Made by a program: the position numbers and the translations under genes
NCBI GenBank assembly: GCA_949300145.1
Contig: CASGDA010000006.1
Location: 186,001 to 250,000, forward strand
DNA from: an uncultured Treponema sp.
Lineage (GTDB): Bacteria; Spirochaetota; Spirochaetia; Treponematales; Treponemataceae
Direction of reading: 5' to 3'
DNA length: 64,000 nt
Part shown: piece after piece, positions 42,219 through 51,545 of the stretch
Position numbering within the stretch: the first letter of the stretch is position 1
How the letters are laid out: every line of letters begins with the position of its first letter
The notes under the pieces: generated by a model
What the model was told of the DNA's origin: nothing
What the model saw: the letters and a program-made list of their open reading frames with translations, nothing else
Databases searched by the model: none

Positions 42219-44896
42219 ATCTACAACAGTAGAAATTTTACTTTGGTCTAAACCTCCGCCTGTTCCCGCACCTGCCTGTATCTACAACAGTAGAAATTTT
42301 ACTTTGGTCTAAACAGTTTTTTGCGTTTTCAATCTCCATCTATCTACAACAGTAGAAATTTTACTTTGGTCTAAACTGCTCTTTTTGGCACAGGTAATCT
42401 TTATCTACAACAGTAGAAATTTTACTTTGGTCTAAACGCTCATTTTAATGAGTTCAGAAGAGAATCTACAACAGTAGAAATTTTACTTTGGTCTAAACCC
42501 TCCGGACAATCCTTAAATTTTCTGATCTACAACAGTAGAAATTTTACTTTGGTCTAAACAATGGAAGATGTTTATGCCATGAGACGATCTACAACAGTAG
42601 AAATTTTACTTTGGTCTAAACATCCACAGGAAATACGTTCGTATAACTATCTACAACAGTAGAAATTTTACTTTGGTCTAAACGTAACCGCTATGTGCTT
42701 AAATACATTATCTACAACAGTAGAAATTTTACTTTGGTCTAAACAACCGTTGCGAGGGTTGTACCCTTTATTATCTACAACAGTAGAAATTTTACTTTGG
42801 TCTAAACACTTGCTATGATATGTGCAGATGACAATCTACAACAGTAGAAATTTTACTTTGGTCTAAACGCTACAGGCAGACAAAAACACTGACGCATCTA
42901 CAACAGTAGAAATTTTACTTTGGTCTAAACAATAAAAGGAGAATAAAATGCCAAATTATCTACAACAGTAGAAATTTTACTTTGGTCTAAACGCTACAGG
43001 CAGACAAAAACACTGACGCATCTACAACAGTAGAAATTTTACTTTGGTCTAAACACTTGCTTAAAAGACGGCAGTTGACAATCTACAACAGTAGAAATTT
43101 TACTTTGGTCTAAACGTTTTGTGCCTGATAATATTATCACCAATCTACAACAATAGAAATTTTACTTTGGTCTAAACGCCCCTTTTTTATTGCCATTATT
43201 AGAGATCTACAACAGTAGAAATTTTACTTTGGTCTAAACGCGGATTCGTTCCGTCTGGGGGTGATGGATCTACAACAGTAGAAATTTTACTTTGGTCTAA
43301 ACCCAGTCGATATTCACACCAGATTCTCTATCTACAACAGTAGAAATTTTACTTTGGTCTAAACTTAGGCAATCCCTCCGCCTGTTTTTTATCTACAACA
43401 GTAGAAATTTTACTTTGGTCTAAACCCTCCAATAAATATTTCCCATTAAAAAATCTACAACAGTAGAAATTTTACTTTGGTCTAAACAAACTACAGCATT
43501 AAGATATGGGCAAATCTACAACAGTAGAAATTTTACTTTGGTCTAAACAAACTACAGCATTAAGATATGGGCAAATCTACAACAGTAGAAATTTTACTTT
43601 GGTCTAAACACTTTTTTCTACCTCTTCCGACAACACATCTACAACAGTAGAAATTTTACTTTGGTCTAAACCATAGATGGAGTTAGAACGTCCAGCAATC
43701 TACAACAGTAGAAATTTTACTTTGGTCTAAACAACAGTTTATGAAAGAGCTAGGCAATATCTACAACAGTAGAAATTTTACTTTGGTCTAAACACGGCGA
43801 ATATCAATCTGATTTTCAAATCTACAACAGTAGAAATTTTACTTTGGTCTAAACGCTTTATCATGTCCTTGACTTTGACAATATCTACAACAGTAGAAAT
43901 TTTACTTTGGTCTAAACCTCTAATGCTGGCAGTGTTTTCCGGGGATCTACAACAGTAGAAATTTTACTTTGGTCTAAACCTGGTTAGGAGTAGGATACAT
44001 AGACTATCTACAACAGTAGAAATTTTACTTTGGTCTAAACTCTTCTGAATCTTTTTCTGCCTCTACATCTACAACAGTAGAAATTTTACTTTGGTCTAAA
44101 CCGCGGAAATCGCATCGTCAGAGTAACATCTACAACAGTAGAAATTTTACTTTGGTCTAAACAACAAATCCATGATTCCAGAACCTTTATCTACAACAGT
44201 AGAAATTTTACTTTGGTCTAAACCTGTTTTGGGTGACGGAGATATTATATCTACAACAGTAGAAATTTTACTTTGGTCTAAACCATAGTTGCTTATGTTA
44301 TGTCCATATCTACAACAGTAGAAATTTTACTTTGGTCTAAACAAAGCCTGTAGCCTGCCGATTGTGGAATCTACAACAGTAGAAATTTTACTTTGGTCTA
44401 AACACAAAATCGTCAATGGCGTCATCAAATCTACAACAGTAGAAATTTTACTTTGGTCTAAACATTCTTGACAGTTTGAGCAAACGGAAATCTACAACAG
44501 TAGAAATTTTACTTTGGTCTAAACGTTTCAACGATACGAAGAACAGTGTCATCTACAACAGTAGAAATTTTACTTTGGTCTAAACAAAAAATCGAACTCC
44601 TTCGTAGACCTATCTACAACAGTAGAAATTTTACTTTGGTCTAAACATTGAGCTCGAAGCGATAGTCAGATGTAATCTACAACAGTAGAAATTTTACTTT
44701 GGTCTAAACAAGAAAACCGTGGTTTTTCTCAAATTGAATCTACAACAGTAGAAATTTTACTTTGGTCTAAACCTTACATTACTTTTTCTGCCAACAAGAC
44801 ATCTACAACAGTAGAAATTTTACTTTGGTCTAAACCTTCTCGTCTTCTTGCGGAGCAGATTATCTACAACAGTAGAAATTTTACTTTGGTCTAAAC
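42219..44896 (-). CRISPR. Type V-A (Cas12a) CRISPR array, 44 repeats and 43 spacers
   Basis: I count 44 copies of a 35-bp repeat with 24-28-bp spacers (mostly 26-27). Read on the minus strand the repeat starts GTTTAGACC and ends AATTTCTACTGTTGTAGAT, the classic Cas12a crRNA handle with stem TCTAC/GTAGA, so crRNAs come from the minus strand with the spacer 3' of the handle. The leader end is at 44896, next to cas2, making the spacer at 44836-44861 the newest. One repeat (43143-43177) has a single change. Two spacers occur twice: 42869-42895 = 42993-43019, and 43488-43513 = 43549-43574. Confidence 0.98.
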
Positions 44897-45017
44897 TCCT
44901 GGACTTGTACAACGGTACGGTTTCCTGTCGTATTTTGCATTTGTTACATAAAAATCTGTCTTTCTAAACAAATTTTTCATAAAAAACTCCAGTAAGACAG
45001 GGGGTTTGCAGATTTAT
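44897..45017 (-). promoter_or_regulatory. CRISPR leader
   Basis: 121 AT-rich bases between the cas2 stop and the first repeat on the minus strand. It should hold the signals for spacer integration and perhaps the array promoter. It contains TTTAGAAAGACAG and an A/T-rich stretch but no textbook -35/-10 pair that I would defend. Confidence 0.6.
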
Positions 45018-45293
45018 TTAATCGATGATAAATATTTCTTTATCTTCGTTTTTGGCATACCCGTAACAAGTTTTTTTACATGTTTCGGATAATCTAAATA
45101 TAATGATACTGTCCTCTTGTGTAAAGACCTTTAGATAAGTATTTTTGATTTCTGTTTCAATATTTTTCAGCACCGTTTCGCTGTTATTTATTTCAAATAC
45201 GGAATATTGCAGCCTGAAACCGAATTTAGATAAAAACTTTGAAAATCTTGTTCTTACCTTGTCATTACTTATATCATAACTCACCAACAACAT
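45018..45293 (-). CDS. cas2: CRISPR-associated endonuclease Cas2
   Basis: Small ferredoxin-fold subunit of the Cas1-Cas2 spacer integrase. The start MLLVSYDISNDKVRTRFSK has the conserved first-strand Asp, followed by GFRLQYSVFEI and IFRLSE. 91 aa is normal. It starts immediately after the cas1 stop and is the last cas gene before the leader and array. Confidence 0.96.
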   Translation of the reverse strand: MLLVSYDISNDKVRTRFSKFLSKFGFRLQYSVFEINNSETVLKNIETEIKNTYLKVFTQEDSIIIFRLSETCKKTCYGYAKNEDKEIFIID

Positions 45294-46268
45294 TTAATTG
45301 TCCTCCGACAAATCAAAAACGGGAAACTCTGCAACGGGTTTATTTCTTATAAATGCCCTGTAATAAGACTGCAGATAAATAAAAATTTCACTTTTATATT
45401 CCATAATAGCTTCCAGTAGTATTCCGATATATTTTTTTGAGTTTTTCCACGGTAAAATATACTGATTTTGATTTTTCCAAAAGTCTTTGTCAGAAATTTG
45501 ACCGAGATTTAAAGACTTGATTATTGCCCTGTCCACAACAGGTCTGAATGGTTCCTCCAAATCGCAAACCAGGGATTTACGGTGAAAAAATTGGGTATGC
45601 AGTACCCCCACATAAACATCGAACCCATACATTTCCAATAAAGCGTTTATAAAATTAAACAGAATTGTATAACCGATGTCCATTAATGTATTGATTTTAT
45701 CCCTTTTAACACGAGGTTCCCTGGCTTTCCAGTCATACTCTGAAAACAAGGTTTTAAAATACAGTTTTGCGCTTATTCCTTCCAAACCCATAATTTCCGC
45801 GGCAGATAGTCCCGGTTTAAGAACCTCCGTTTTATATATTTCCAACTTTTCTATCGCACTTTTTTCTTCTGATGTTTTCTTTCTTTTCTTTTTTAAAACC
45901 GAACATTGATTGTGTATTTTGTTACTGATAATGTGCGCACCTATACAGGTGTCGTTATATGCATACTGTATTTTTCTTAAAAGAACATTTCCCTCTGCTT
46001 TTGAAGGCATGATTGCTGTTATCCGCAGGTTCGGTGTCATAAAAACAATCGTGAATCCGAATTTTTGAGAACGATCTAAAAGCCCTGTGGTTACACAGTA
46101 GTCTCCGCAAATGAATAAGGCAAAAAGTCTGTAGCAGGTCGATTGGTGTTTTATTTTTCCTTCTGAATCAGATATAATCAAATTATCATTTTTAAAACTG
46201 ATTTTTTCTCCCTCTGTGGTAAAAACAAAAGCTATCTGTTTGTGTTCAAAATCACGGGGACTCATCAT
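45294..46268 (-). CDS. cas1: CRISPR-associated integrase Cas1
   Basis: Metal-dependent integrase that inserts new spacers, 324 aa. The N-terminal beta domain holds ITAIMPSKAEGNVLLRKIQYA. The catalytic helical domain has the metal ligands in MGLEGISAKLYF (Glu), GVLHTQFFHRKSLVCDLEEPFRPVVD (His and Asp/Glu). It starts ATGATG directly after the cas4 stop. Together with cas4 and cas2 it makes a full adaptation module of the type found with Cas12a. Confidence 0.96.
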   Translation of the reverse strand: MMSPRDFEHKQIAFVFTTEGEKISFKNDNLIISDSEGKIKHQSTCYRLFALFICGDYCVTTGLLDRSQKFGFTIVFMTPNLRITAIMPSKAEGNVLLRKIQYAYNDTCIGAHIISNKIHNQCSVLKKKRKKTSEEKSAIEKLEIYKTEVLKPGLSAAEIMGLEGISAKLYFKTLFSEYDWKAREPRVKRDKINTLMDIGYTILFNFINALLEMYGFDVYVGVLHTQFFHRKSLVCDLEEPFRPVVDRAIIKSLNLGQISDKDFWKNQNQYILPWKNSKKYIGILLEAIMEYKSEIFIYLQSYYRAFIRNKPVAEFPVFDLSEDN

Positions 46269-46850
46269 TTAAAAACCACCGTTATATATTTTGGGAGACG
46301 CAGGTCTGTCGCAAAAATCGTTATAAATACAATTTCCGCACTTTTGGGGATTTGAAGGAACAAAAGACATCACATCAAAATTTTTTATTTCTTCCAGGGT
46401 ATTTTTAAATTTGACAAACATTTCCCGGTTTTCTTCCGGCAACAGAACGGGATAAATTTTATTATCATCACTGGAATAAAACCGCAATCTTTTTACAGAA
46501 TAACCCATTTCCCTTAAACACAGACATTGGGCATATAACTGAAAAACATAACCGTCATATATTGTGTCTATTTTCTTTTTTCTTTCGGTCAATAACCCGG
46601 TGTCAGTGTCGAAAATGTCTATTCTGCCGCATAAATTATATTCGTTGGAATAAATTTCTATTCCCTGAAGAAGGTTTTTGTGGGTTGAATAATGCTTGTT
46701 ATCAACAGCCTCATGGACAGCTTTTCCGTTTAATTGGGAATCACTGTAATACAACCGCTCGGAAAGTCTGCCATAAAGCTGATGATAATAAATAGAAAGC
46801 GGACAAAAGATAAAATCGTTCAAATACGATATCTTTAAGTACAGTTCCAT
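46269..46850 (-). CDS. cas4: CRISPR-associated exonuclease Cas4
   Basis: RecB-like nuclease that trims prespacers and selects those with a correct PAM. It has an N-terminal Cys (FIFCPLSIYYHQLYGRL), nuclease residues in GRIDIFDTDTGLLTERKKK (Asp, then Glu-Lys) and FQLYAQCLCLREMGY, and a C-terminal cluster CGNCIYNDFC, giving four Cys for an iron-sulphur cluster. 193 aa. It begins nine bases after cas12a and abuts cas1. Confidence 0.95.
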   Translation of the reverse strand: MELYLKISYLNDFIFCPLSIYYHQLYGRLSERLYYSDSQLNGKAVHEAVDNKHYSTHKNLLQGIEIYSNEYNLCGRIDIFDTDTGLLTERKKKIDTIYDGYVFQLYAQCLCLREMGYSVKRLRFYSSDDNKIYPVLLPEENREMFVKFKNTLEEIKNFDVMSFVPSNPQKCGNCIYNDFCDRPASPKIYNGGF

Positions 46851-46859
46851 AAAAGCAGT

Positions 46860-49800
46860 TTACTTTTGCCTGAAGTTAAACCAATCGGTATTTGAAATTT
46901 TCATGTCCACCTTTTTCAGTTTATCCTCCGGTGTTTTATCAAACTGCCGCAACAAATACAAACCTTTTAACGCAATATGATATGCGCCGTTGGCGTCGGC
47001 GTCTTTTGGAAGTTTTGCCTCCTCCCCCAGTTTTTCCTGAATTCTGGAATCAAAGAAAGCTCCGTTTTCGTTTTTCACCGGCGATATGATAAAGTCTTCC
47101 CCGGTACGGCTGTTACTGTTCCGCATTTGAAGAATAAGTACAAAAGTCCGGTAGAGTTCATCAAAGAAATGAATCGTCTGCAGATCCTTTCTGTCCGCTT
47201 CTCCGGCTCCGAATGTCATAATGGCATCAAAGAGATTTTCTCCCTGCTCCCATGAGATGTTCATTTCGGTAAAAAGTTTCTTTAGATTTTCGGTGACAAT
47301 CACATCCTGATATCCTTTTGTTTTGACATCGTACTTGATCCGTTTATCATTGGAATATACCGTCCACTTTGTCTTTTGGGGCTTTTGGGAATCTTTCCCC
47401 AGAAAATCCTTGTAATCAAAAGTAAATTTAAACATATCGCTTTCAGGCTCGTATCGGATTTCTTCAAATTTTTCAAAGAAGTCCCGTTTTTTTTGAACAT
47501 TTGTCAAACCTTTTAAATCAAAAAGATTCACAAATCCGGTAACCGGATCGATTTTGGAAGTATATCCTGCCGGAACGTAAAATATAAAACCTGACTGTTT
47601 GCCTGTTTCGTTTGCTGTTTTTCGCTTATTTGCCAATTGATAGGCTTTGAGTACACCTCCCGGTTCCTGCAAACCTTTGTCCTTAAATACAAGATAATTC
47701 AGTTTATCTATCAACATATTCTCAAACTTTTGGTAAATCTGTTTTTCAACCTTAAAGCGTCCCCGCTTAAAACCGAAATTCAAATCTTCCATAACAATTA
47801 TGGCATTGTACTGAATCATCAATGTACATAGTTCGTGGATAACGGCTGAAAGGTACCCTTCCTTTAACTCGGCAATTTTACCGATTGTCTGCCAGTTTTT
47901 CCGGGCAGCATCCCGCTCTTTTTCCCGTAAATCCAGCTTTTCGTGGTAATCAACTTTTACTTTTTTGGTTAAAGTGGATTTACCGTCTCCTACAAACAAA
48001 CGTTCCTGAGTTACTTCATTAAAGGAATATTGATTTAAAATTTCTCCTTTTTGATTGACAATGCTTATGTATAGTAAATTACGCTCACCCCGGTCAATAC
48101 CGATAATATTTATGTCCGGATTCTGCCTTAAAAACCGTCGGACCCTTTCGTTCATGTACTCGTTTTTGCCGTCAGCCTTGAAATTCAGGGTAATGGGTAC
48201 ATGGAAAAGAAATTTAGGTTCCGTGTAATGTTTGTCTTTGATAATATCGTATTTGACCGTATTGACGGTAACCTTGCCGGAATCCACAAGTTCCTTGGCT
48301 TCTTTTGACAAGTCCTTTCCCAGTCTCTTGTTGTAGAATTTAAATAGTTCGTCGTGGACAGTTTCCGACATAGATGTGCCATCGGAAAGTGTACGGTTTA
48401 CAACCTTTTCACCAGCCCGGTGGACAACAGGCTTCTTAATGGAAGCTTCCCGGTAAAAGAGTTCCGCTCCTCCGTTGAGTTTTAAAACTACATCAGAAAG
48501 ATTTTCCTTTGTAAACAGAGCATCCCAGTACATGGTATGCAAGTTTTTCTTTCCTTTTGCGCCACCAGCAAAATCTTTGTTGTAAATTTGGAACAAGTAA
48601 AGACTGCCGTTCTCCACCAGAGAATCAATGTAATTTTTTGAGATTTTCTCAAGGTTAATTTGATATGCTTGGGCATTCACATGATCTGTAAATTCAGAAA
48701 AATCCCTGTATTCTGATGAATCTTTGAAAGTAAATTGATACTTGTTATAGTATTCAATTACTCGTTGTTTGTAGTAATCAATAAATTTTGTTAAATCACT
48801 TTTTGAAAAATTGGCAGAACTAACAGAATAAGATTTACTTTTCCGTATCTCATTTATCTCTGGTGGTAAATATTGTTCTTTTGCCTGTTCTAGTTTAAGA
48901 TTTTGCCCTGCAAATTCGCCACTTTTTTCTTTGCGTCCGTTTATCTTTACGGTGATATTATTTTTTACAATTAGATTTTGTACATCCTTACTAGGATCGG
49001 CAGCTTGCAAATAACACATTTTTTCATAAAACTCCTCCGAGTCATTTTCTATTTTGGGAGGATTCCAATTTTTTTTGAATTTTTTGTTCATAATTCCCAA
49101 ATAATATTTGTTGCCTCTTATTAAAATAGTACAGGCATTAGCAATTTCTTGTCCTACAGGCCAACCATCTAAAAGAGTTGGTACATCAAACATCAGTTTA
49201 TATTTACCGGCAGACAGCTGTTTTTTTGTTACGTAGTTCCTAACTCTATTGTATAGAGGAATAATCTCAGAAATTTTACCATACATAAAATCGAACAGGC
49301 TGTAAAAAACAGTGTCTTTGTCTACATCAAAACTTACGTTAAAAGGTTTTAACCGGTGCAGTAAATCCTGACAACTGTCCAGGAACTGCTTCAGCTTGTC
49401 AATGTCATCGGGATTTTCCCTTATATGGGAATCATCAGCTAATGTATCCAAAACCGGCTGTATTTCAGACCACAGGCTTTTTATGTGTTGGACAGCATCT
49501 GTAAAGGACAGATAAACAACTTCCTGTTTGCCAGCTGTTTCATCTTGCTTTGTCTTGTATCTTGCAGAAAAATAGTCTTTAATCCGTATGTCGGTAGGTT
49601 CCACATCATCACAAACAAATGATAATGCTTCGTCTAATTCTTTTATCGAAAATTCACCTTTCCGTTTTACGCTGGTGTTTTCAGAAATATCCTTGATCCA
49701 CCGGGCTTTTGAGTTCTTGTCTTTTGAGTTCTTGTCTGTAAAAGTATGTTTTGCATAGGCATTCATTCTGATTTGCAGTTCATCCCATCTGCCAAACAAT

Positions 49801-50918
49801 ACCTGGGACACAAAGGTCAAATCTTTTGCGGATATATAAACCTTGTCCATATCGGCGGCTTCAAATGTATCCATAAAAGAATTACCGCTGTCAAAGAAAG
49901 AAATTTCTTTGCCTTCTATTCGTTCTTTTTGTTCCAAGGAGTTATAAAAATTCTGTATGCCGGATTTAACATGGCTGTCATTTTCCATGGCATTCAAAAC
50001 AAAAGACATGGTGGAGCGGTCACTTAAAATCTGCTTGAATAGTACAACCATTTTTACCCTGCGGTGGTTTGAAGCAAAATCTTTATGCTGCTGCCAGTAC
50101 AGATTTATAAATTCATTAAGTCCCCGGAGTTTTTTTTGTCCGGGAGCTTCTGCCACACCACCGATTATCTGGTTATAAAAATCTATGCCACTTTGGGCAA
50201 GTACGGAATTAAATCCATCCAAACTGAAAATTTCTTTTAATGTTTTTCCTGACAATTTATCAGAAAGCTCTTTTTCTGTTTCTGAAAGGACTTCCGGGCA
50301 TTTTTCCTGTAAATAGTTATAGGTGGTCATATTCTGCAAAAACTTGGGGAAATTATCATGGACAATACGAAAAGGAACCGCCGTGGGAATAGCCTCGGAA
50401 GAATAAACATTCTGTCGGTTTTTCTGGAATCCTTGAAAATAGGTGGCAAAACTTTTAAAAGTTTCAACAGCCTGTTCATTTTCTTTATTTTCAGGGTGAC
50501 TTGCAAAAAAATCAGGAAGCAGTTCTTTGAATAAGTCACTGGGAGTAGGCGACGTAAGTGTTTTATACCGATCATTTTTGCTAAAACACTTCTGGATTTG
50601 CCCGCGATATTTTTTTTGAACGTCCTCCAGTTTCTTTAAATCAATCTCTTTTTTCCTGTAAGCATCTAAGGCTTCTTTCAGCTCCTTCCAGTCAAAAAAA
50701 GCCTGTGAAAGCACTGTTTCAATGAAATATCTGTGATAATTGTCGATGATTGTTTTTGCAGTTTTGTAGTCTTCTGCCCGTTTTTCGTCATTTTTCAGCA
50801 GCCCTTCTCTGAGGATATGTTCCAAGGTTCTGCCGACGGGAATAAGCTCATTCCGCAATGTTTTTGAAACGGGATACTGTCCTGTATATGACGTGAATAC
50901 GCTTTTTTGATTATCCAT
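46860..50918 (-). CDS. cas12a: CRISPR effector nuclease Cas12a (Cpf1)
   Basis: Single-protein RNA-guided DNA nuclease that also processes its own pre-crRNA. 1352 aa. RuvC residues are intact: Asp942 in IIGIDRGERN, Glu1044 in VMEDLNFGFKRG and Asp1308 in KDADANGAYHIA. The RNA-processing region SLYLFQIYNKDF ... VVHRAGEKVVNRT keeps His833, while Arg stands nine residues later where known enzymes have Lys. LYISIV, ENMLIDKLNYLVFKD and QSGFIFYVPAGYTSKIDPVTGFVN are typical. GAGGAGG precedes the ATG. A 15-bp tandem duplication (49706-49735) gives DKNSK twice near residue 400. Confidence 0.98.
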   Translation of the reverse strand: MDNQKSVFTSYTGQYPVSKTLRNELIPVGRTLEHILREGLLKNDEKRAEDYKTAKTIIDNYHRYFIETVLSQAFFDWKELKEALDAYRKKEIDLKKLEDVQKKYRGQIQKCFSKNDRYKTLTSPTPSDLFKELLPDFFASHPENKENEQAVETFKSFATYFQGFQKNRQNVYSSEAIPTAVPFRIVHDNFPKFLQNMTTYNYLQEKCPEVLSETEKELSDKLSGKTLKEIFSLDGFNSVLAQSGIDFYNQIIGGVAEAPGQKKLRGLNEFINLYWQQHKDFASNHRRVKMVVLFKQILSDRSTMSFVLNAMENDSHVKSGIQNFYNSLEQKERIEGKEISFFDSGNSFMDTFEAADMDKVYISAKDLTFVSQVLFGRWDELQIRMNAYAKHTFTDKNSKDKNSKARWIKDISENTSVKRKGEFSIKELDEALSFVCDDVEPTDIRIKDYFSARYKTKQDETAGKQEVVYLSFTDAVQHIKSLWSEIQPVLDTLADDSHIRENPDDIDKLKQFLDSCQDLLHRLKPFNVSFDVDKDTVFYSLFDFMYGKISEIIPLYNRVRNYVTKKQLSAGKYKLMFDVPTLLDGWPVGQEIANACTILIRGNKYYLGIMNKKFKKNWNPPKIENDSEEFYEKMCYLQAADPSKDVQNLIVKNNITVKINGRKEKSGEFAGQNLKLEQAKEQYLPPEINEIRKSKSYSVSSANFSKSDLTKFIDYYKQRVIEYYNKYQFTFKDSSEYRDFSEFTDHVNAQAYQINLEKISKNYIDSLVENGSLYLFQIYNKDFAGGAKGKKNLHTMYWDALFTKENLSDVVLKLNGGAELFYREASIKKPVVHRAGEKVVNRTLSDGTSMSETVHDELFKFYNKRLGKDLSKEAKELVDSGKVTVNTVKYDIIKDKHYTEPKFLFHVPITLNFKADGKNEYMNERVRRFLRQNPDINIIGIDRGERNLLYISIVNQKGEILNQYSFNEVTQERLFVGDGKSTLTKKVKVDYHEKLDLREKERDAARKNWQTIGKIAELKEGYLSAVIHELCTLMIQYNAIIVMEDLNFGFKRGRFKVEKQIYQKFENMLIDKLNYLVFKDKGLQEPGGVLKAYQLANKRKTANETGKQSGFIFYVPAGYTSKIDPVTGFVNLFDLKGLTNVQKKRDFFEKFEEIRYEPESDMFKFTFDYKDFLGKDSQKPQKTKWTVYSNDKRIKYDVKTKGYQDVIVTENLKKLFTEMNISWEQGENLFDAIMTFGAGEADRKDLQTIHFFDELYRTFVLILQMRNSNSRTGEDFIISPVKNENGAFFDSRIQEKLGEEAKLPKDADANGAYHIALKGLYLLRQFDKTPEDKLKKVDMKISNTDWFNFRQK
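49706..49735. repeat. 15-bp tandem duplication inside cas12a
   Basis: The unit cttttgagttcttgt occurs twice in a row (49706-49720 and 49721-49735), keeping the frame and adding five residues. Confidence 0.9.
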
Positions 50919-50968
50919 AAAATCCTCCTCAAAAAGTTTGTTGTATAATTTATAATACCGCCGTCACC

Positions 50969-51409
50969 TCAAGCACCGTCGCCGGCCGGACTGTTCTTTT
51001 CGGAGTCGTCCTGCCCGTTGTACCTCACGTCAAACTTGGACACATAGAAATACTTTCTGGCGATGAACAAAATCGTAATCGAAACAACGCAAAGGAGATT
51101 CTCAAGCGGAGAAGTATGTTCCACTATCATCTGGCGGGCGATGGCAAAAAGCAGGACTTCCATGACAGAGCCGCTGGTCTGGCGCACAAGCATTTTCAGG
51201 AACTCAAGCCCGATGACAACAGAAAAAATAAATCCGAGGAAAGACGAAAGCCAGGAGGAATCCCACGAGTCCCAGGGCGTACCGATGATAGAATCATAAA
51301 GCATAATCCCCAGCCGGATTAAAGACACGAGCAGGGCGATGACGAGCATCACAGCGACTACATATTCAAAATAATGTATGAATTTGACGATTTTAGAGGA
51401 AAACCTCAT
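50969..51409 (-). CDS. PsiE-like small membrane protein
   Basis: 146-aa integral membrane protein with about four transmembrane segments (YVVAVMLVIALLVSLI, SFLGFIFSVVIGLEFLKML, VMEVLLFAIARQMIV, LLCVVSITILFIARKYFYV). The pattern and the phrase AIARQMIVEH resemble the phosphate-starvation-inducible PsiE family, whose role is unknown. AGGAGGTG precedes the ATG. It ends 50 bases before cas12a on the same strand, so some read-through into the cas operon is possible. A TATTAT/TATACA-rich stretch between them probably supplies the cas12a promoter. Confidence 0.65.
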   Translation of the reverse strand: MRFSSKIVKFIHYFEYVVAVMLVIALLVSLIRLGIMLYDSIIGTPWDSWDSSWLSSFLGFIFSVVIGLEFLKMLVRQTSGSVMEVLLFAIARQMIVEHTSPLENLLCVVSITILFIARKYFYVSKFDVRYNGQDDSEKNSPAGDGA

Positions 51410-51510
51410 ACCTTTTTCACCTCCTGAAACATTGTTTTAAGATATTCATCCTAACACGGTTTTTTGCATATATAAAGTTTTTTTTCAGGGCGGCGCGGAT
51501 TTCTTCCAGA

Positions 51511-51539
51511 TGTACAATACCGGCGGATTGTGATATACA
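51511..51539 (+). promoter_or_regulatory. Promoter of the YdcF-family gene (leaderless)
   Basis: TGTACA (51511-51516), 17-bp spacer, TATACA (51534-51539), six bases to the ATG at 51546. No Shine-Dalgarno. Confidence 0.45.
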
Positions 51540-51545
51540 TTCAGA

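Noticed and set aside
42254-43390. Shared 11-mer CTCCGCCTGTT in two spacers (42254-42279 and 43365-43390) as overlapping protospacers
   Set aside because: The sequences diverge completely on both sides at different offsets, so a shared short motif by chance is likelier.
46860-50918. Reading the effector as a transposon TnpB or a compact Cas12 variant
   Set aside because: At 1352 aa with all Cas12a regions, an adjacent adaptation module and the Cas12a-type repeat, it is a standard type V-A effector.
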